Below, in pieces: positions 16,770-25,576 of a stretch of 63,561 nucleotides of DNA (the first letter of the stretch is position 1; every line of letters starts with the position of its first letter). Source of the stretch: Symbiobacterium thermophilum (GTDB lineage: Bacteria > Bacillota > Sulfobacillia > UBA995); contig DYFO01000005.1 in assembly GCA_020725145.1 (NCBI GenBank), forward strand, positions 1 to 63,561. The letters run 5' to 3'. The notes beneath the pieces were generated by a model. That model saw only the letters and a program-made list of their open reading frames with translations, made no database searches and was not told the DNA's origin. The translations under genes and the position numbers were made by a program.

Positions 16770-16980
16770 CCGGCAACCTGCCGGGCGGTCAGCCGACCGC
16801 GTCGCGCCGGAGGACCGCCGTGGATGGAGCCCCAGACCTTCAAAGGCTCGCCCACGTCCAGCTCGATCACCTCGATGCCGGCGTCCCGGTACAGCAGGGC
16901 CGTTTCCATCGACCCGCTCGCCATCAGCACCACGCCGGGAGCCAGGGCCAGGAACTTGACCGGCATGGTGGCCCGCAACA
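16770..16980 (-). pseudogene. 3' fragment of an arginine-deiminase/amidinotransferase-like gene
   Basis: Read on the minus strand this encodes MPVKFLALAPGVVLMASG through IELDVGEPLKVWGSIH, which closely matches the C-terminus of the intact gene at 26356-27318. Everything upstream of that methionine is missing. Relative to the intact copy, eight bases are deleted at about 16823, removing the catalytic Cys of GSIHC and shifting the tail. It is a dead relic, lying convergent to the intact ATPase gene. Confidence 0.85.
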
Positions 16981-17484
16981 GAGGAGCCTTGGCCCCAAGG
17001 AGCCGGCATGACACGCACAGGCCTTGCCCTCCCCGTCTCTCCCTACGACCCATGGCACAGGACCCCTGGTTGCGGGTGTTCTGGAAAGTGGCGGCCGCAA
17101 GACCTCCTCGGGTCACGCGGCCGGAAACGCAGGACGGGGAAGAAAACCTCCCCGAGGCACGGGAAGGTTGCGGACGGTCGGGAAGTTGCCACACCCGGGC
17201 GCCTTTGCCCCCTTGGTCCCGGTCCGCTACGGATCCGAGCCTCAGGTTCTTGCGCCTTGGTGCTATAACAATTGTAGCACCAAACGTGGCGGGATACGGA
17301 ATGCGCTGAGCCGTCCCCGGGCTGGAGGTCAGATCTTTCGCAATAGAGCCACGATTGCAGGAATGTTCACTTGCGCGGCAAATCATTCCGTAGCGTAGTT
17401 GCGAGGAGGTGGTACGACCAGTCATGCGTCCGGGACCGGTCGGGCAGGACGGAAGTCAAAAAAGCGACTGGGAGGTGAACAGAC
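16981..17484. other. 500-base intergenic region ahead of the CstA gene
   Basis: No gene is visible. It contains the perfect inverted repeat at 17257-17283 (listed separately) and a weaker GGAATG/CATTCC pair near 17360-17392. The latter part should carry the promoter of the CstA operon, but no good -35/-10 pair stands out. Confidence 0.5.
17257..17283. promoter_or_regulatory. inverted repeat, operator candidate for the CstA operon
   Basis: TTGGTGCTA (17257-17265) and TAGCACCAA (17275-17283) form a perfect 9-bp repeat around an AT-rich 9-base centre. It lies in otherwise GC-rich DNA about 200 bases before the CstA start. There is no T-tract, so it looks like an operator rather than a terminator. 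Confidence 0.45.
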
Positions 17485-19191
17485 GTGAATTCGGTGTTCG
17501 CCTTTGTCCTGGCGGTGGTAGCCGCCGTGCTCGGTTACTACTGGTACGCCAGGTACTTCGACCAGAAGGTGATCGTGGCCGACCCCAAGCGGGCCACCCC
17601 AGCCACCATGTACATGGACGGTGTTGACTTCATCCCGACCAGCCAGCACGTGCTCTTCGGCTACCAGTTCAAGTCTATCGCCGCGCTGGGGCCGGTGCTG
17701 GGCCCCATCATCGCGGTGCAGTGGGGCTGGCTGCCCGCCCTGCTGTGGATCCTGGCGGGGACCTTCTTCATCGGCTGGATCCACGACTACTCCAGCGCCA
17801 TCATCGGGATGCGCAACCAGGGGGAGACCTTCGGCGCCCTAACCTACAAGCTGATATCTCCGCGCGGGCGCGTGATCCTGCTCAGCTTCATGTACTTTTA
17901 CCTCTTACTCATCATGGCGGCCTTCGCCTCCATCGTCGCCGGCATGCTGAAGGGGATGTCGAGCGTGCCCTTCGCCATCTTGGTCCTGATGGCGGTAGGC
18001 GTGGGCGCCGGCCTGCTGATTTACAGGCGGCGCATGGATCTGATACTGGTAACGGTCGTGATGGTAGCGCTGTCCCTGGTAGCCATCTGGCTCGGCACCA
18101 TCGTCAAGATCCCCGGCGGCTTCAACCAGTGGGTCATCTTCTGCCTCATCTTCAGCTACATCGGGGCAGTGCTGCCGATCTGGGCCTACACTCAGCCCAT
18201 CAACTACATCTCCTTCTATCTCGTGACACTCGGCATGCTCGGCGGCTTCCTTGGCATCCTGGTCGGGCGCCCGCAGTTCACCGTACCCGCCTTCACCCAG
18301 TTCAACATCGGGCTGGGTCCGCTGTGGCCAATCCTCTTCGTCACCATCGCCTGCGGCGCCATATCGGGCTGGCACAGCCTGGTGTCCAGCGCCGGAACTG
18401 CCCGGCAGCTGGAGAAGGAAACCCACGCGCGCTACGTGGCGGGCGGCGCCATGTTCATGGAGATGGCGCTGGCCACCCTCGCCCTGATCATCGCGGCGGC
18501 CACCTTTGCCAACTTCTCGGCCTACCGCGAGATGTTTGGCAAGCTCGGAGCGGGCGGGGTGTTCGCTCACGGCCTGAGCGCGCTCATGAGCCGCATCGGG
18601 ATACCCTCGGAGCTCGGGTCGGCCTACGCGGGGGCCATGCTGGTCATCCTGGCCCTCACCATCATGCAGCTGGTTGTGAGGTTCATGCGCATAGCGATGG
18701 CAGAGATCGCCGGTGACGCGGTGCCCATCCTGGGCAACGTCTACGTCGGCGCGCTGATCGCCTGCGTGCTCGCGTTCATTCTGACCGTTACCGGCACCTG
18801 GAGCTATATCTGGGTGCTGTTCGGCGGGTCGAACCAGCTGATGGCAGGGCTGGCGCTGATGCTGGTCACCATCTGGCTGGCCCGAGAGGGCAAGAACTGG
18901 CGGTTCACCTTCTTCCCGATGGTCTTCATGATGGTGACCACCATTGCCGCTCTTGGCATAACCGTCTACCGGGTCGTGGGCAACGTGGGCAAGTTGCAGG
19001 CGGGCACGCTGGCGCCGCCTGCCGGGCAGACGCTGAGCATGGCCATCGGCGGTAACGTCATCACCGCTTTGATCGGTGCCTTCCTGATCGTCGCCGCGCT
19101 GATCCTGGCCTACGACGGCCTGCAGGCCTGGAACGCCGCCTGCGGCAAGCCTGCGCAGGCCGGCACGGCGGCCACGCCGGGCGACGATTGA
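17485..19191 (+). CDS. cstA: CstA-family carbon starvation protein / pyruvate-peptide transporter
   Basis: A 568-residue polytopic membrane protein with about 14-16 hydrophobic segments. Family features include VDFIPTSQHVLFGYQFKSIA near residue 45, FFIGWIHDYSSAIIGMRNQG and GWHSLVSSAGTARQL. CstA proteins import pyruvate, and possibly peptides, during carbon limitation. GTG follows GGGAGGTG at good spacing. It is the shorter form, without the long periplasmic tail of E. coli CstA. A small hydrophobic protein and two Get3-like ATPases follow on the same strand, an association that may matter for its membrane insertion or energisation (inference). The inverted repeat at 17257 may regulate it. Confidence 0.9.
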   Translation: MNSVFAFVLAVVAAVLGYYWYARYFDQKVIVADPKRATPATMYMDGVDFIPTSQHVLFGYQFKSIAALGPVLGPIIAVQWGWLPALLWILAGTFFIGWIHDYSSAIIGMRNQGETFGALTYKLISPRGRVILLSFMYFYLLLIMAAFASIVAGMLKGMSSVPFAILVLMAVGVGAGLLIYRRRMDLILVTVVMVALSLVAIWLGTIVKIPGGFNQWVIFCLIFSYIGAVLPIWAYTQPINYISFYLVTLGMLGGFLGILVGRPQFTVPAFTQFNIGLGPLWPILFVTIACGAISGWHSLVSSAGTARQLEKETHARYVAGGAMFMEMALATLALIIAAATFANFSAYREMFGKLGAGGVFAHGLSALMSRIGIPSELGSAYAGAMLVILALTIMQLVVRFMRIAMAEIAGDAVPILGNVYVGALIACVLAFILTVTGTWSYIWVLFGGSNQLMAGLALMLVTIWLAREGKNWRFTFFPMVFMMVTTIAALGITVYRVVGNVGKLQAGTLAPPAGQTLSMAIGGNVITALIGAFLIVAALILAYDGLQAWNAACGKPAQAGTAATPGDD

Positions 19192-19266
19192 GGCACGCGC
19201 TCCGAGCACGGGTCCGGGCTGGTCCCCCGGCTCCCGGCGAGCGCACCGTGTGGGAGGTGATAACGG

Positions 19267-19575
19267 ATGACCGGCAAGCAAGCCGGCGAACCCCACCGGG
19301 ACGACAAGGAAAGACCGTCCTCGGGTTCGGGCCTGCTGCAGGCAGTCAGGGAGTTCATCTACGGGATGGCGGCCCACGACATGACCCGCTACGCCCTCAA
19401 GACCAGGTCCAGCATGGAGCACCTGTTCATCCTGATCACGATGGGGGACATGCTGGGCGTTCCCATCCTGCCTCCGTACTACTCGATGCGCCTGCTACCC
19501 TACGTGGTTCCCCAGGTTGCGACCTGGAAGCGGAGGATGTTGCGCGAGAAGGACCTCATGGACGCCATCTTCTGA
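19267..19575 (+). CDS. small hydrophobic protein between CstA and Get3-like ATPases
   Basis: A 102-residue protein. The first 25 residues are polar; a hydrophobic region (about residues 50-80, LFILITMGDMLG then PPYYSMRLLPYVV) could be one or two membrane segments, and the tail is basic. I do not recognise a family. ATG follows GGGAGGTGATAACGG. It lies 75 bases after cstA and 24 before the first ATPase, so it is probably an adaptor or client linking the transporter and the ATPases. That is inference from position. Confidence 0.65.
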   Translation: MTGKQAGEPHRDDKERPSSGSGLLQAVREFIYGMAAHDMTRYALKTRSSMEHLFILITMGDMLGVPILPPYYSMRLLPYVVPQVATWKRRMLREKDLMDAIF

Positions 19576-19599
19576 GGCAAGGGAAGGGGTGAATGCCGG

Positions 19600-20574
19600 G
19601 TGTCCCTGGTCCGCTTCTTCGACGATCACCCGAACGTGCGCTACATCATGTACGGCGGCAAAGGCGGCCTGGGCAAGACCACCTTCTCCGCCGCCACCGC
19701 GTACTACCTAGCCCGCAAGGGGTTTAAGGTTCTCGTCTTCTCGGTGGACCCGCAGGCCTCGCTCAGCGACATCTTCCAGCGCAACATCTTCGGGCAGGGC
19801 GAGGTAGAGATCGCCCCCAACCTCTATGCGTGCGAGATCGACGCCGACCGCCGGATACGGGAGTATCAGGATGAGATCCGGCGGAAGATCCTGGATATGT
19901 ACGGCCTCGACGAGGTTCCCTCCGAGATCGAGGAGTACATGCAGGCAGCAGCGGCCGAGCCCGCAATGGAGGAAAGCGCCATCTTCGACGAGGTTGTGAA
20001 CATCGTGGTAAAGGGAGGGTACGACTACTACATCTACGATCTCGTCCCCCTGGGCCACGCCCTGTACTACCTCAGCATGGCCTCCGTGTACGACGTGTGG
20101 ATCGACAAGATCACCGACCTGCGGCAAAAGATGAGGGAGTACGACAGCGTGATGGCCACGCTCAGCCGCCAGAAGGAAGTGCCCGAGGACCAGATCCTCA
20201 ACGAGCTGCTTTACATCAAGGAGCGTATCAACAAGTCCTCCGCCGTCCTTACCGACCGGGAGCGGACGGCCTTTTTCTTCGTACTGACCCCGGAGCAAAT
20301 GGTGATCCTCGACACGCAGGCCGCCGCCCGGCTGTTCTCCCGCTTCAAGGTGCCCATCCGGGGCTACATCGTCAACCGCGTGGTGCCCGAAACGCTGTAC
20401 GATGAGGCCATCCCCGAGTACCTGCGCCACCGCATCGAGATGCAGCGCGGTTTCCTCCGGCAAATCGAACGCGAGTTCGGGGCATCGGTGCTGGCGAACA
20501 TCCCCGAGTTCGAGCGAGACATCACCGGCATGGAGATGATCGCCAGGATGGCAGAAGCGATGTTCGGGGGGTAA
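19600..20574 (+). CDS. Get3/ArsA-like ATPase, copy 1
   Basis: A 324-residue SIMIBI ATPase with the deviant Walker A GGKGGLGKTT near residue 19, including the intradimer lysine, and the switch I-like DPQASLSD. The switch II motif, usually DTAPTGHT, is altered to DLVPLGHALYYL. No ArsA metalloid-binding cysteine triad is evident and there is only one ATPase half, so it resembles Get3 more than arsenite-efflux ArsA. It begins with GTG 19600 and is followed after three bases by a paralogue. The two probably form a heterodimer serving the CstA module. Confidence 0.8.
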   Translation: MSLVRFFDDHPNVRYIMYGGKGGLGKTTFSAATAYYLARKGFKVLVFSVDPQASLSDIFQRNIFGQGEVEIAPNLYACEIDADRRIREYQDEIRRKILDMYGLDEVPSEIEEYMQAAAAEPAMEESAIFDEVVNIVVKGGYDYYIYDLVPLGHALYYLSMASVYDVWIDKITDLRQKMREYDSVMATLSRQKEVPEDQILNELLYIKERINKSSAVLTDRERTAFFFVLTPEQMVILDTQAAARLFSRFKVPIRGYIVNRVVPETLYDEAIPEYLRHRIEMQRGFLRQIEREFGASVLANIPEFERDITGMEMIARMAEAMFGG

Positions 20575-20577
20575 TGA

Positions 20578-21594
20578 ATGATGGACGGAGTCGTCGCACA
20601 TACCCTGGTATCGCCCGAGACCGGTATGGAAGAGGTCTTTGCACAACGGCCCGGCCTGCGCCACGTCTTCTTCGGCGGCAAGGGCGGGGTGGGAAAGACG
20701 GTGATGGCCGGCGCCTGTGCGAGCTGGCTGGCCGAGCAGGGAAGGCGGACGCTGCTGGCCTCGACCAACCCCGTCCACTCGCTGACCAGCCTGCTCGACC
20801 AGGACGTGTACGGGCGGGCCACGCCGGTGCGGGGGGTGCCAAACCTCTTCGCCTACGAGATAGATACCCGAGAAACCATCGAGCGGTCCAAACGGGACAT
20901 CAGTGAGAAGATCCGCTGGTTCCTCAAGTACGCCGACATCCCGACCCGGGCCGACGCCTTCGTCGAAGCGGCCACCATGAGCCCTGCCTTCGAGGAGTCG
21001 GCGATGTTTGAGAACATGGTAAACATCATCATGGAGGATGCCTACGAGGCCTACGTCTTCGACACCGCGCCTACCGCCAACGCCCGGCGCCTGCTGGGGA
21101 TGTCCAGGGTCTACTCGCTGTGGGTCAACAAGATGCTCAAGAGCCGCGAGGAAGCCATGGCCATGCGGGCCGCACTGTCTTTCCGCAAGAAGGCTCCCGA
21201 AAAGGACCCACTGCTGGAGTACCTCGTGGCCTTCGGCAACCGCATCAAGAACGCCAACGCGCTGCTCACCAACGCCGATACCACCGCCTTCTTCTTCGTC
21301 ACGCTGCCGGAAGCCCTCCCCATCGCCGTCATCCGTCGCTTCATCGGCTGGTTCCGTGACTTCGGCATCCCGGTGGGAGGGGTGATCGTCAACGGTGTGA
21401 TCGACCGCTCGCAGCTGACCGCCGATACCTCGGAGTTCGTGCTCAACCGGGTGGCGATGCAGGAACGGTATCTGGCGGAGATCCACGAGACCTTCCCCAA
21501 CGTGTGCGCCGTGGTGCCCCTGTTCGAAACCGAGGTCCGCGGTGTGGACATGCTCAGGCGGGTGGCGCGGGTGCTGTTTGGGCAGGGGAACTGA
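20578..21594 (+). CDS. Get3/ArsA-like ATPase, copy 2
   Basis: A 338-residue paralogue of the preceding gene. The Walker A loop GGKGGVGKTV is near residue 32. The A-loop reads STNPVHSL, with Asn in place of the usual Asp of DPAHSL. Switch II is DTAPTANARRLL, closer to the canonical form than in copy 1. The two copies thus carry complementary departures: copy 1 keeps DP in the A-loop and copy 2 keeps DTAPT. That fits an obligate heterodimer with shared sites. No arsenic genes lie nearby. A client-handling or transporter-maturation role is inferred. Confidence 0.8.
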   Translation: MMDGVVAHTLVSPETGMEEVFAQRPGLRHVFFGGKGGVGKTVMAGACASWLAEQGRRTLLASTNPVHSLTSLLDQDVYGRATPVRGVPNLFAYEIDTRETIERSKRDISEKIRWFLKYADIPTRADAFVEAATMSPAFEESAMFENMVNIIMEDAYEAYVFDTAPTANARRLLGMSRVYSLWVNKMLKSREEAMAMRAALSFRKKAPEKDPLLEYLVAFGNRIKNANALLTNADTTAFFFVTLPEALPIAVIRRFIGWFRDFGIPVGGVIVNGVIDRSQLTADTSEFVLNRVAMQERYLAEIHETFPNVCAVVPLFETEVRGVDMLRRVARVLFGQGN

Positions 21595-21685
21595 AGGAAC
21601 CCTCGCTGGCGGGAACGCTGCCGCGAACTGAATCAGAAACGGCCTGCACCGAATACACTGTGCAAGGCGACCACCTGAGCAGGTC

Positions 21686-22840
21686 GTGGAAGGCAGGTCC
21701 GGTGGCGTGTCCAGAGGTCATGTGGGCATCCTTACTACCTACCACGTCCACGAGGACGGCACGCGGATCATCTACGGCGGGGCCGAGCGCTACGCGCTGG
21801 AATTCACCCGCATGTTGCTGGAGATGGGGTATGATGTAGCCTGGTGGCAAATCGGATCTGGCTGGATCCAGGAGGTTACCCACGGGGTGCCCCTGTACAG
21901 CATCCCACTCCAGGAAGCCGCCTACCAGACTTGCCCCGCCCTGAACCAGGCCTTTTTCGAGCAGGCAAGGGGCATCGATTACGCGGTTTACTTCAGCACC
22001 CTGCTGGCCTACCCGCAGGCTTTCGAGCGAAGCATAGCTATATCCCACGGGATCTACTGGGATTACCCCACCTGGGAGACGATCGTTCCCACGGAGCGCC
22101 ACCGGCGAGAGTGGCGACAGAGGTGGTGGATGGCCCTCAACGGACCGCAGCGAGTGGTGTGCTGTGACACCGCAACCATCCGCTTCATCACCGCGACCTG
22201 GCCGGGACTGGTGGGCAAACTGGAGTACATCCCCAACTTCGTGGACTTGACCGCGTTCTACCTCCCCGATGAGGACGACGGGGAGCGTGACGAAGTGCGC
22301 GTCCTCTTCCCAAGGCGACTCACCTCCGTCCGCGGTGTCAACGAGACCCTTGCGGTGATGGACGAGCTCCTCGAGAAGTTCCCGCAACTCGAATTCTATG
22401 TGGTGGGCCGGGGGCACAGCGACCACCAGGAGCGGGATATGCTACGGTGGGCAGCCGCCCGTGCCCGGGCCTACTATTTCTGGCGACCGGCGCACCTCAT
22501 GCCCAGCGTCTACCGGAACGTCGACATCGTGCTCGTGCCCAGCAAAGCCTCGGAGGGAACCTCTCTGTCCTGCCTTGAAGCGATGGCGTCGGGGCGCGCG
22601 GTGATCGCCGGGGGCACCGGAGGTCTCACCGACCTCATCATCGACGGCTACAACGGTTTGCTCCTCCGACCGCTAACCGTGAGCGCCCTGCGCGACTCCC
22701 TTGAGCGCCTGGTTAACGACCCGCAGCTACGCCGATCGTTGGGGAGAAGGGCCCGGATGACTGCCGAGGCGTTTGGCCTGGAACGCTGGAAGGTACGCTG
22801 GCAGCGCGTGATCGAGCGCGTATTCCACCGGGGAGGATGA
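21686..22840 (+). CDS. GT-B glycosyltransferase, family 4-like, copy 1
   Basis: Up to 384 residues; the conserved part begins at VGILTTYHVHEDG, so GTG 21722 is a likelier start than 21686, though no ribosome binding site decides it. The N-terminal domain has the acceptor motif YGGAERYALE. The C-terminal donor domain has GRGHSD and the EX7E motif SEGTSLSCLEAM near residue 290, so it should be catalytically competent with a retaining mechanism. It starts a run of three glycosyltransferases and follows the ATPase gene by about 90 bases. Its substrate is unknown; a cell- or spore-surface polymer or protein is suggested by the neighbours on the opposite strand. Confidence 0.85.
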   Translation: MEGRSGGVSRGHVGILTTYHVHEDGTRIIYGGAERYALEFTRMLLEMGYDVAWWQIGSGWIQEVTHGVPLYSIPLQEAAYQTCPALNQAFFEQARGIDYAVYFSTLLAYPQAFERSIAISHGIYWDYPTWETIVPTERHRREWRQRWWMALNGPQRVVCCDTATIRFITATWPGLVGKLEYIPNFVDLTAFYLPDEDDGERDEVRVLFPRRLTSVRGVNETLAVMDELLEKFPQLEFYVVGRGHSDHQERDMLRWAAARARAYYFWRPAHLMPSVYRNVDIVLVPSKASEGTSLSCLEAMASGRAVIAGGTGGLTDLIIDGYNGLLLRPLTVSALRDSLERLVNDPQLRRSLGRRARMTAEAFGLERWKVRWQRVIERVFHRGG

Positions 22841-22844
22841 CGGC

Positions 22845-23966
22845 TTGGCGTTCGTGGGCATCGCGACTCTAAGACTGCTCGACCCCCGGACGCAGCATGT
22901 GCTGGACGCTGACCGCTGGCGTCATGCGACGGAACTGACCCGGCTCCTCCTGGACCTGGGGCACCGCGTGGCCTGGTGGCAGCTGGGGGGAGGGTGGAGG
23001 GGTGAACTCCTGCCGGCCGTACCGATCCATGGCGTTCTGCGCGGCGACTGTCAGCTCCTGACCTGGCCACGGGCATGCGAGGATTTCCTCGAGCGAGCCG
23101 GTGGGGTGGACGCGGCCATATACTTTGACCTGGTCTTGGCATACCCCCAGGTGCACGAGAGCTCCATCGCCGTAGCTCATGGCATCGACTGCGATGACCC
23201 CCTCTTCGAATGCCAATTGCCTACCGCCGAGGAGCGAGACGAGTGGAAGCGGCGGATAGAGATGGCCGTGCGTAACCCGCGCAAGGTAGTGGCAACCGAT
23301 ATTGGGTTCATCCACTGGGCAACTGCTACCTGGCCCGGCCTCCAACACGCCTTTGAGTACATTCCGGGTTTCGCCATACCTTCCTGGGGAGTCGACCGTG
23401 CCGACCATCCGCTTACCATCCTGTTTCCGGGGACGCTTGCACCGGAGCATGGTATCAGCGAGACCATCCGGGCCATGGAAGTCCTGCTGGCCCGCCACCC
23501 GCACGTGCGGTTCTGGCTGACCGGCCCGGGGACGCCTGCAGTGCTGAAGTACCTCGCGGCGTGGGTCGGGCGATACCCGGGCGCCAGGCTGGACCCGCGT
23601 CCCCTGACCGCGGAACTCCTGCGCGAGGTGGACATCGTCCTCTTCCCCGTCAAGAGCGGGCACGGGCCGGCCCTGGCGTGTCTGCAGGCCATGGCTGCAG
23701 GCAAAGCGGTGGTGGTCGGCTACGCCGGAGGTCTCACCGGCCTCGTGCTGCAGGAGCACACCGGCCTCATCGTGCGGCAGACGGCGGACGACCTGGTGGA
23801 AGCCGTGGAGGAACTGCTGGCCAACCACCCGCTGCGGGAGTCCCTGGGACGCAATGCTCAGGAGGCGGTGGCAAACGGGTTCGCACTGGAGCAATGGCGT
23901 AAGCGATGGACCCGGCTGATCGCGCAGGTGTTCGGTTGGGAGGGTGAGTTCCCATGCCCCGGCTAA
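22845..23966 (+). CDS. GT-B glycosyltransferase-like protein, copy 2, degenerate donor site
   Basis: A 373-residue tandem paralogue of the preceding gene; shared landmarks are VAWWQLGGGW, LAYPQ, SSIAVAHGI and TATWPGL. TTG 22845 follows GGGGAGGATGA at suitable spacing. The GGAER-type acceptor loop has become DADRWRHA, and the EX7E motif reads GHGPALACLQAM, with both glutamates replaced. It is probably non-catalytic, perhaps a binding partner or regulator of copy 1. It overlaps the next gene by 13 bases. Confidence 0.8.
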   Translation: MAFVGIATLRLLDPRTQHVLDADRWRHATELTRLLLDLGHRVAWWQLGGGWRGELLPAVPIHGVLRGDCQLLTWPRACEDFLERAGGVDAAIYFDLVLAYPQVHESSIAVAHGIDCDDPLFECQLPTAEERDEWKRRIEMAVRNPRKVVATDIGFIHWATATWPGLQHAFEYIPGFAIPSWGVDRADHPLTILFPGTLAPEHGISETIRAMEVLLARHPHVRFWLTGPGTPAVLKYLAAWVGRYPGARLDPRPLTAELLREVDIVLFPVKSGHGPALACLQAMAAGKAVVVGYAGGLTGLVLQEHTGLIVRQTADDLVEAVEELLANHPLRESLGRNAQEAVANGFALEQWRKRWTRLIAQVFGWEGEFPCPG

Positions 23967-24661
23967 CTGCCATGATGCCCGTGCGCAACGAGGCCCAACG
24001 CTACCTGTACGAGGTCCTGACCAACCTGTCGACCTACGTTGATGCCATCGTGGTGCTGGACGACGCGTCAGACGACTCCACTGCGGAGATCTGCCGGTCG
24101 TTCCCCGGCGTGGTCCTGTCACGGACCTCGGAGCCCCTCTTCTTGGTTGACGAGAGCGCTCTGCGACAGGCGCTCTGGGAGCGCACCGTTGAGACAAGGC
24201 CGGATTGGGTGCTGGCCATCGACGCTGACGAGTTGTTCGAAGAACGCATGCGGCATGAGGCTTTGTCTCTGATCGACCAACAGGAATACGACGCCGTGGA
24301 GTTTCGTGTCTTCGACTTCTGGGGAGACCGAGCGCACTACAGAGTCGATGGAGCCTGGGACCCCTGGCGGAAGCGCGTTCGCATGTTATTCCGCTACCGC
24401 CCGGGCCAGACCTACTCCTGGCCACGGCAACGCTTGCACTGCGGGCGGATCCCGCTGGAAATCCGGAGATCGGCAAGGGTGTATCAGTCAGACCTGCGGG
24501 TCAAGCACCTCGGATGGCTCCGCCCCGAGGACATCCGGCGCAAGTACGAGCAGTACCGGCGGATAGGGACAGGTCTGGACCCTCACCTGGAAAGCGTGCT
24601 GGATGACCCCAGCAAGGTCGGGCTTGAAGAGTGGATCCCGGCCAAGTCCGTGCCGTTTTAG
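23954..24661 (+). CDS. GT-A glycosyltransferase, family 2
   Basis: A 235-residue protein starting MPRLTAMMPVRNEAQRY, with the nucleotide-binding VVLDDASDDST near residue 36 and the metal-binding AIDADELF (DxD region) near residue 92. This is the compact family 2 type that adds one sugar from a UDP or dTDP donor. A transmembrane anchor is absent, so it is cytosolic. The ATG overlaps the preceding gene by 13 bases and follows GGGAGGGTGAG, so it is co-translated with the two GT-B proteins. The acceptor is unknown. Confidence 0.85.
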   Translation: MPRLTAMMPVRNEAQRYLYEVLTNLSTYVDAIVVLDDASDDSTAEICRSFPGVVLSRTSEPLFLVDESALRQALWERTVETRPDWVLAIDADELFEERMRHEALSLIDQQEYDAVEFRVFDFWGDRAHYRVDGAWDPWRKRVRMLFRYRPGQTYSWPRQRLHCGRIPLEIRRSARVYQSDLRVKHLGWLRPEDIRRKYEQYRRIGTGLDPHLESVLDDPSKVGLEEWIPAKSVPF

Positions 24662-24668
24662 AAGGGAG

Positions 24669-24920
24669 ATGCCGGCCACGATCCTGCGGTGTCCGGCGTG
24701 TGGAGCCGGAGAGGACGTCTCTGCACTGCGAGGCAACTGGTGGGCAACCTGCAACCGCTGCGGTCACGTGGTCCGCCTCGTCCGAACCCATCAGTCACCA
24801 CCGTCCGAGCGGCATTCGCTCCGGTGCCCACAGTGCGGGTACCACGAGGACGCAGTAGAACTGCCTGCAAGAGGGGTCCTGGTGACCTGTCCGACCTGCA
24901 GCTACCGATGGCCGGTGTGA
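24669..24920 (+). CDS. small double zinc-ribbon protein
   Basis: About 83 residues with four CxxC knuckles: CPAC, CNRC, CPQC and CPTC, which make two zinc ribbons. The start is uncertain: AAGGGAG (24662-24667) is too close to ATG 24669, and the open frame extends back to 24603 inside the glycosyltransferase gene. It ends the rightward run, with its stop three bases from the convergent stop of the minus-strand gene at 24924. Its function is unknown. Confidence 0.6.
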   Translation: MPATILRCPACGAGEDVSALRGNWWATCNRCGHVVRLVRTHQSPPSERHSLRCPQCGYHEDAVELPARGVLVTCPTCSYRWPV

Positions 24921-24923
24921 CCG

Positions 24924-25505
24924 TCAGCCGTTTACGAAACAACCAGTGGCCACTTGACTCAGCACCACGTCGTCGACCACCAGAAAGTTGCGCCGGATGC
25001 GTCCGCGGAGCTTCAGAAAGCGCACGCGGGCGCCCACTGCCTCCTCGGGTGGCTGGTTGGTAACCAGGTGGTAGGTGGTCCAGGCGCCCCGCGAGCCGTT
25101 CCCGATGGCCCACCGTCGAATGAAGGCCCGCGCGGCGGTCCCCAGCACCCGGCCCTCCCGATCCAGCCAGGAGACGGTCACGACGACGGATGCGGGGCTC
25201 CTCCACCGCCCGGCGACGTGAAAGACCAGTTGGAAAAACTGCGGGAAAGCCTCCTGGGGGATGGGGATATCCTGCTCCAGGCTGGCCCGCCGCCGGTTGC
25301 GCAGCCGGGTCCCCAGGCCTGCCGCTCGCCTCCCCGCGTGCGGCTCTCTACCCCTGACGATCCCGCCGTTGCAGATCGTCCAGTTTGCCAGACGGGCTTC
25401 GAAACCACCGTTGACAACCAGGTTCCCCACGCACCTGGTGGGTCTTGCGGCAAAGGCCAGCACGTTTCCGACGTTGACCGCTGTGGCGGTGAAGTGAGAG
25501 GCCAT
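24924..25505 (-). CDS. putative surface protein with a carbohydrate-binding-like (NTTRR-type) domain
   Basis: A 193-residue protein with the segment NLVVNGGFEARLANWT near residue 28, the opening strand of carbohydrate-binding-like or NTTRR domains found in spore-surface and secreted proteins. The rest is beta-rich, with FQLVFHVAG and VVVTVSWLD, and contains several Arg-rich loops. There is no classical signal peptide, which would fit mother-cell-made coat or exosporium proteins. It lies 71 bases behind another putative structural protein on the same strand and back to back with glycosyltransferases. The surface assignment is inferred. Confidence 0.55.
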   Translation of the reverse strand: MASHFTATAVNVGNVLAFAARPTRCVGNLVVNGGFEARLANWTICNGGIVRGREPHAGRRAAGLGTRLRNRRRASLEQDIPIPQEAFPQFFQLVFHVAGRWRSPASVVVTVSWLDREGRVLGTAARAFIRRWAIGNGSRGAWTTYHLVTNQPPEEAVGARVRFLKLRGRIRRNFLVVDDVVLSQVATGCFVNG

Positions 25506-25576
25506 GAGTTCACCACCCCCGACCGCCCGGCGGGGAGAGGCAGGAGCCGGCGCGGACGACCGGCTCCTGCCGCTTG

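Noticed and set aside
19600..21594. Arsenite efflux ATPase ArsA
   Set aside because: Single ATPase halves, no metalloid cysteine triad, and no arsB, arsR or arsD nearby.
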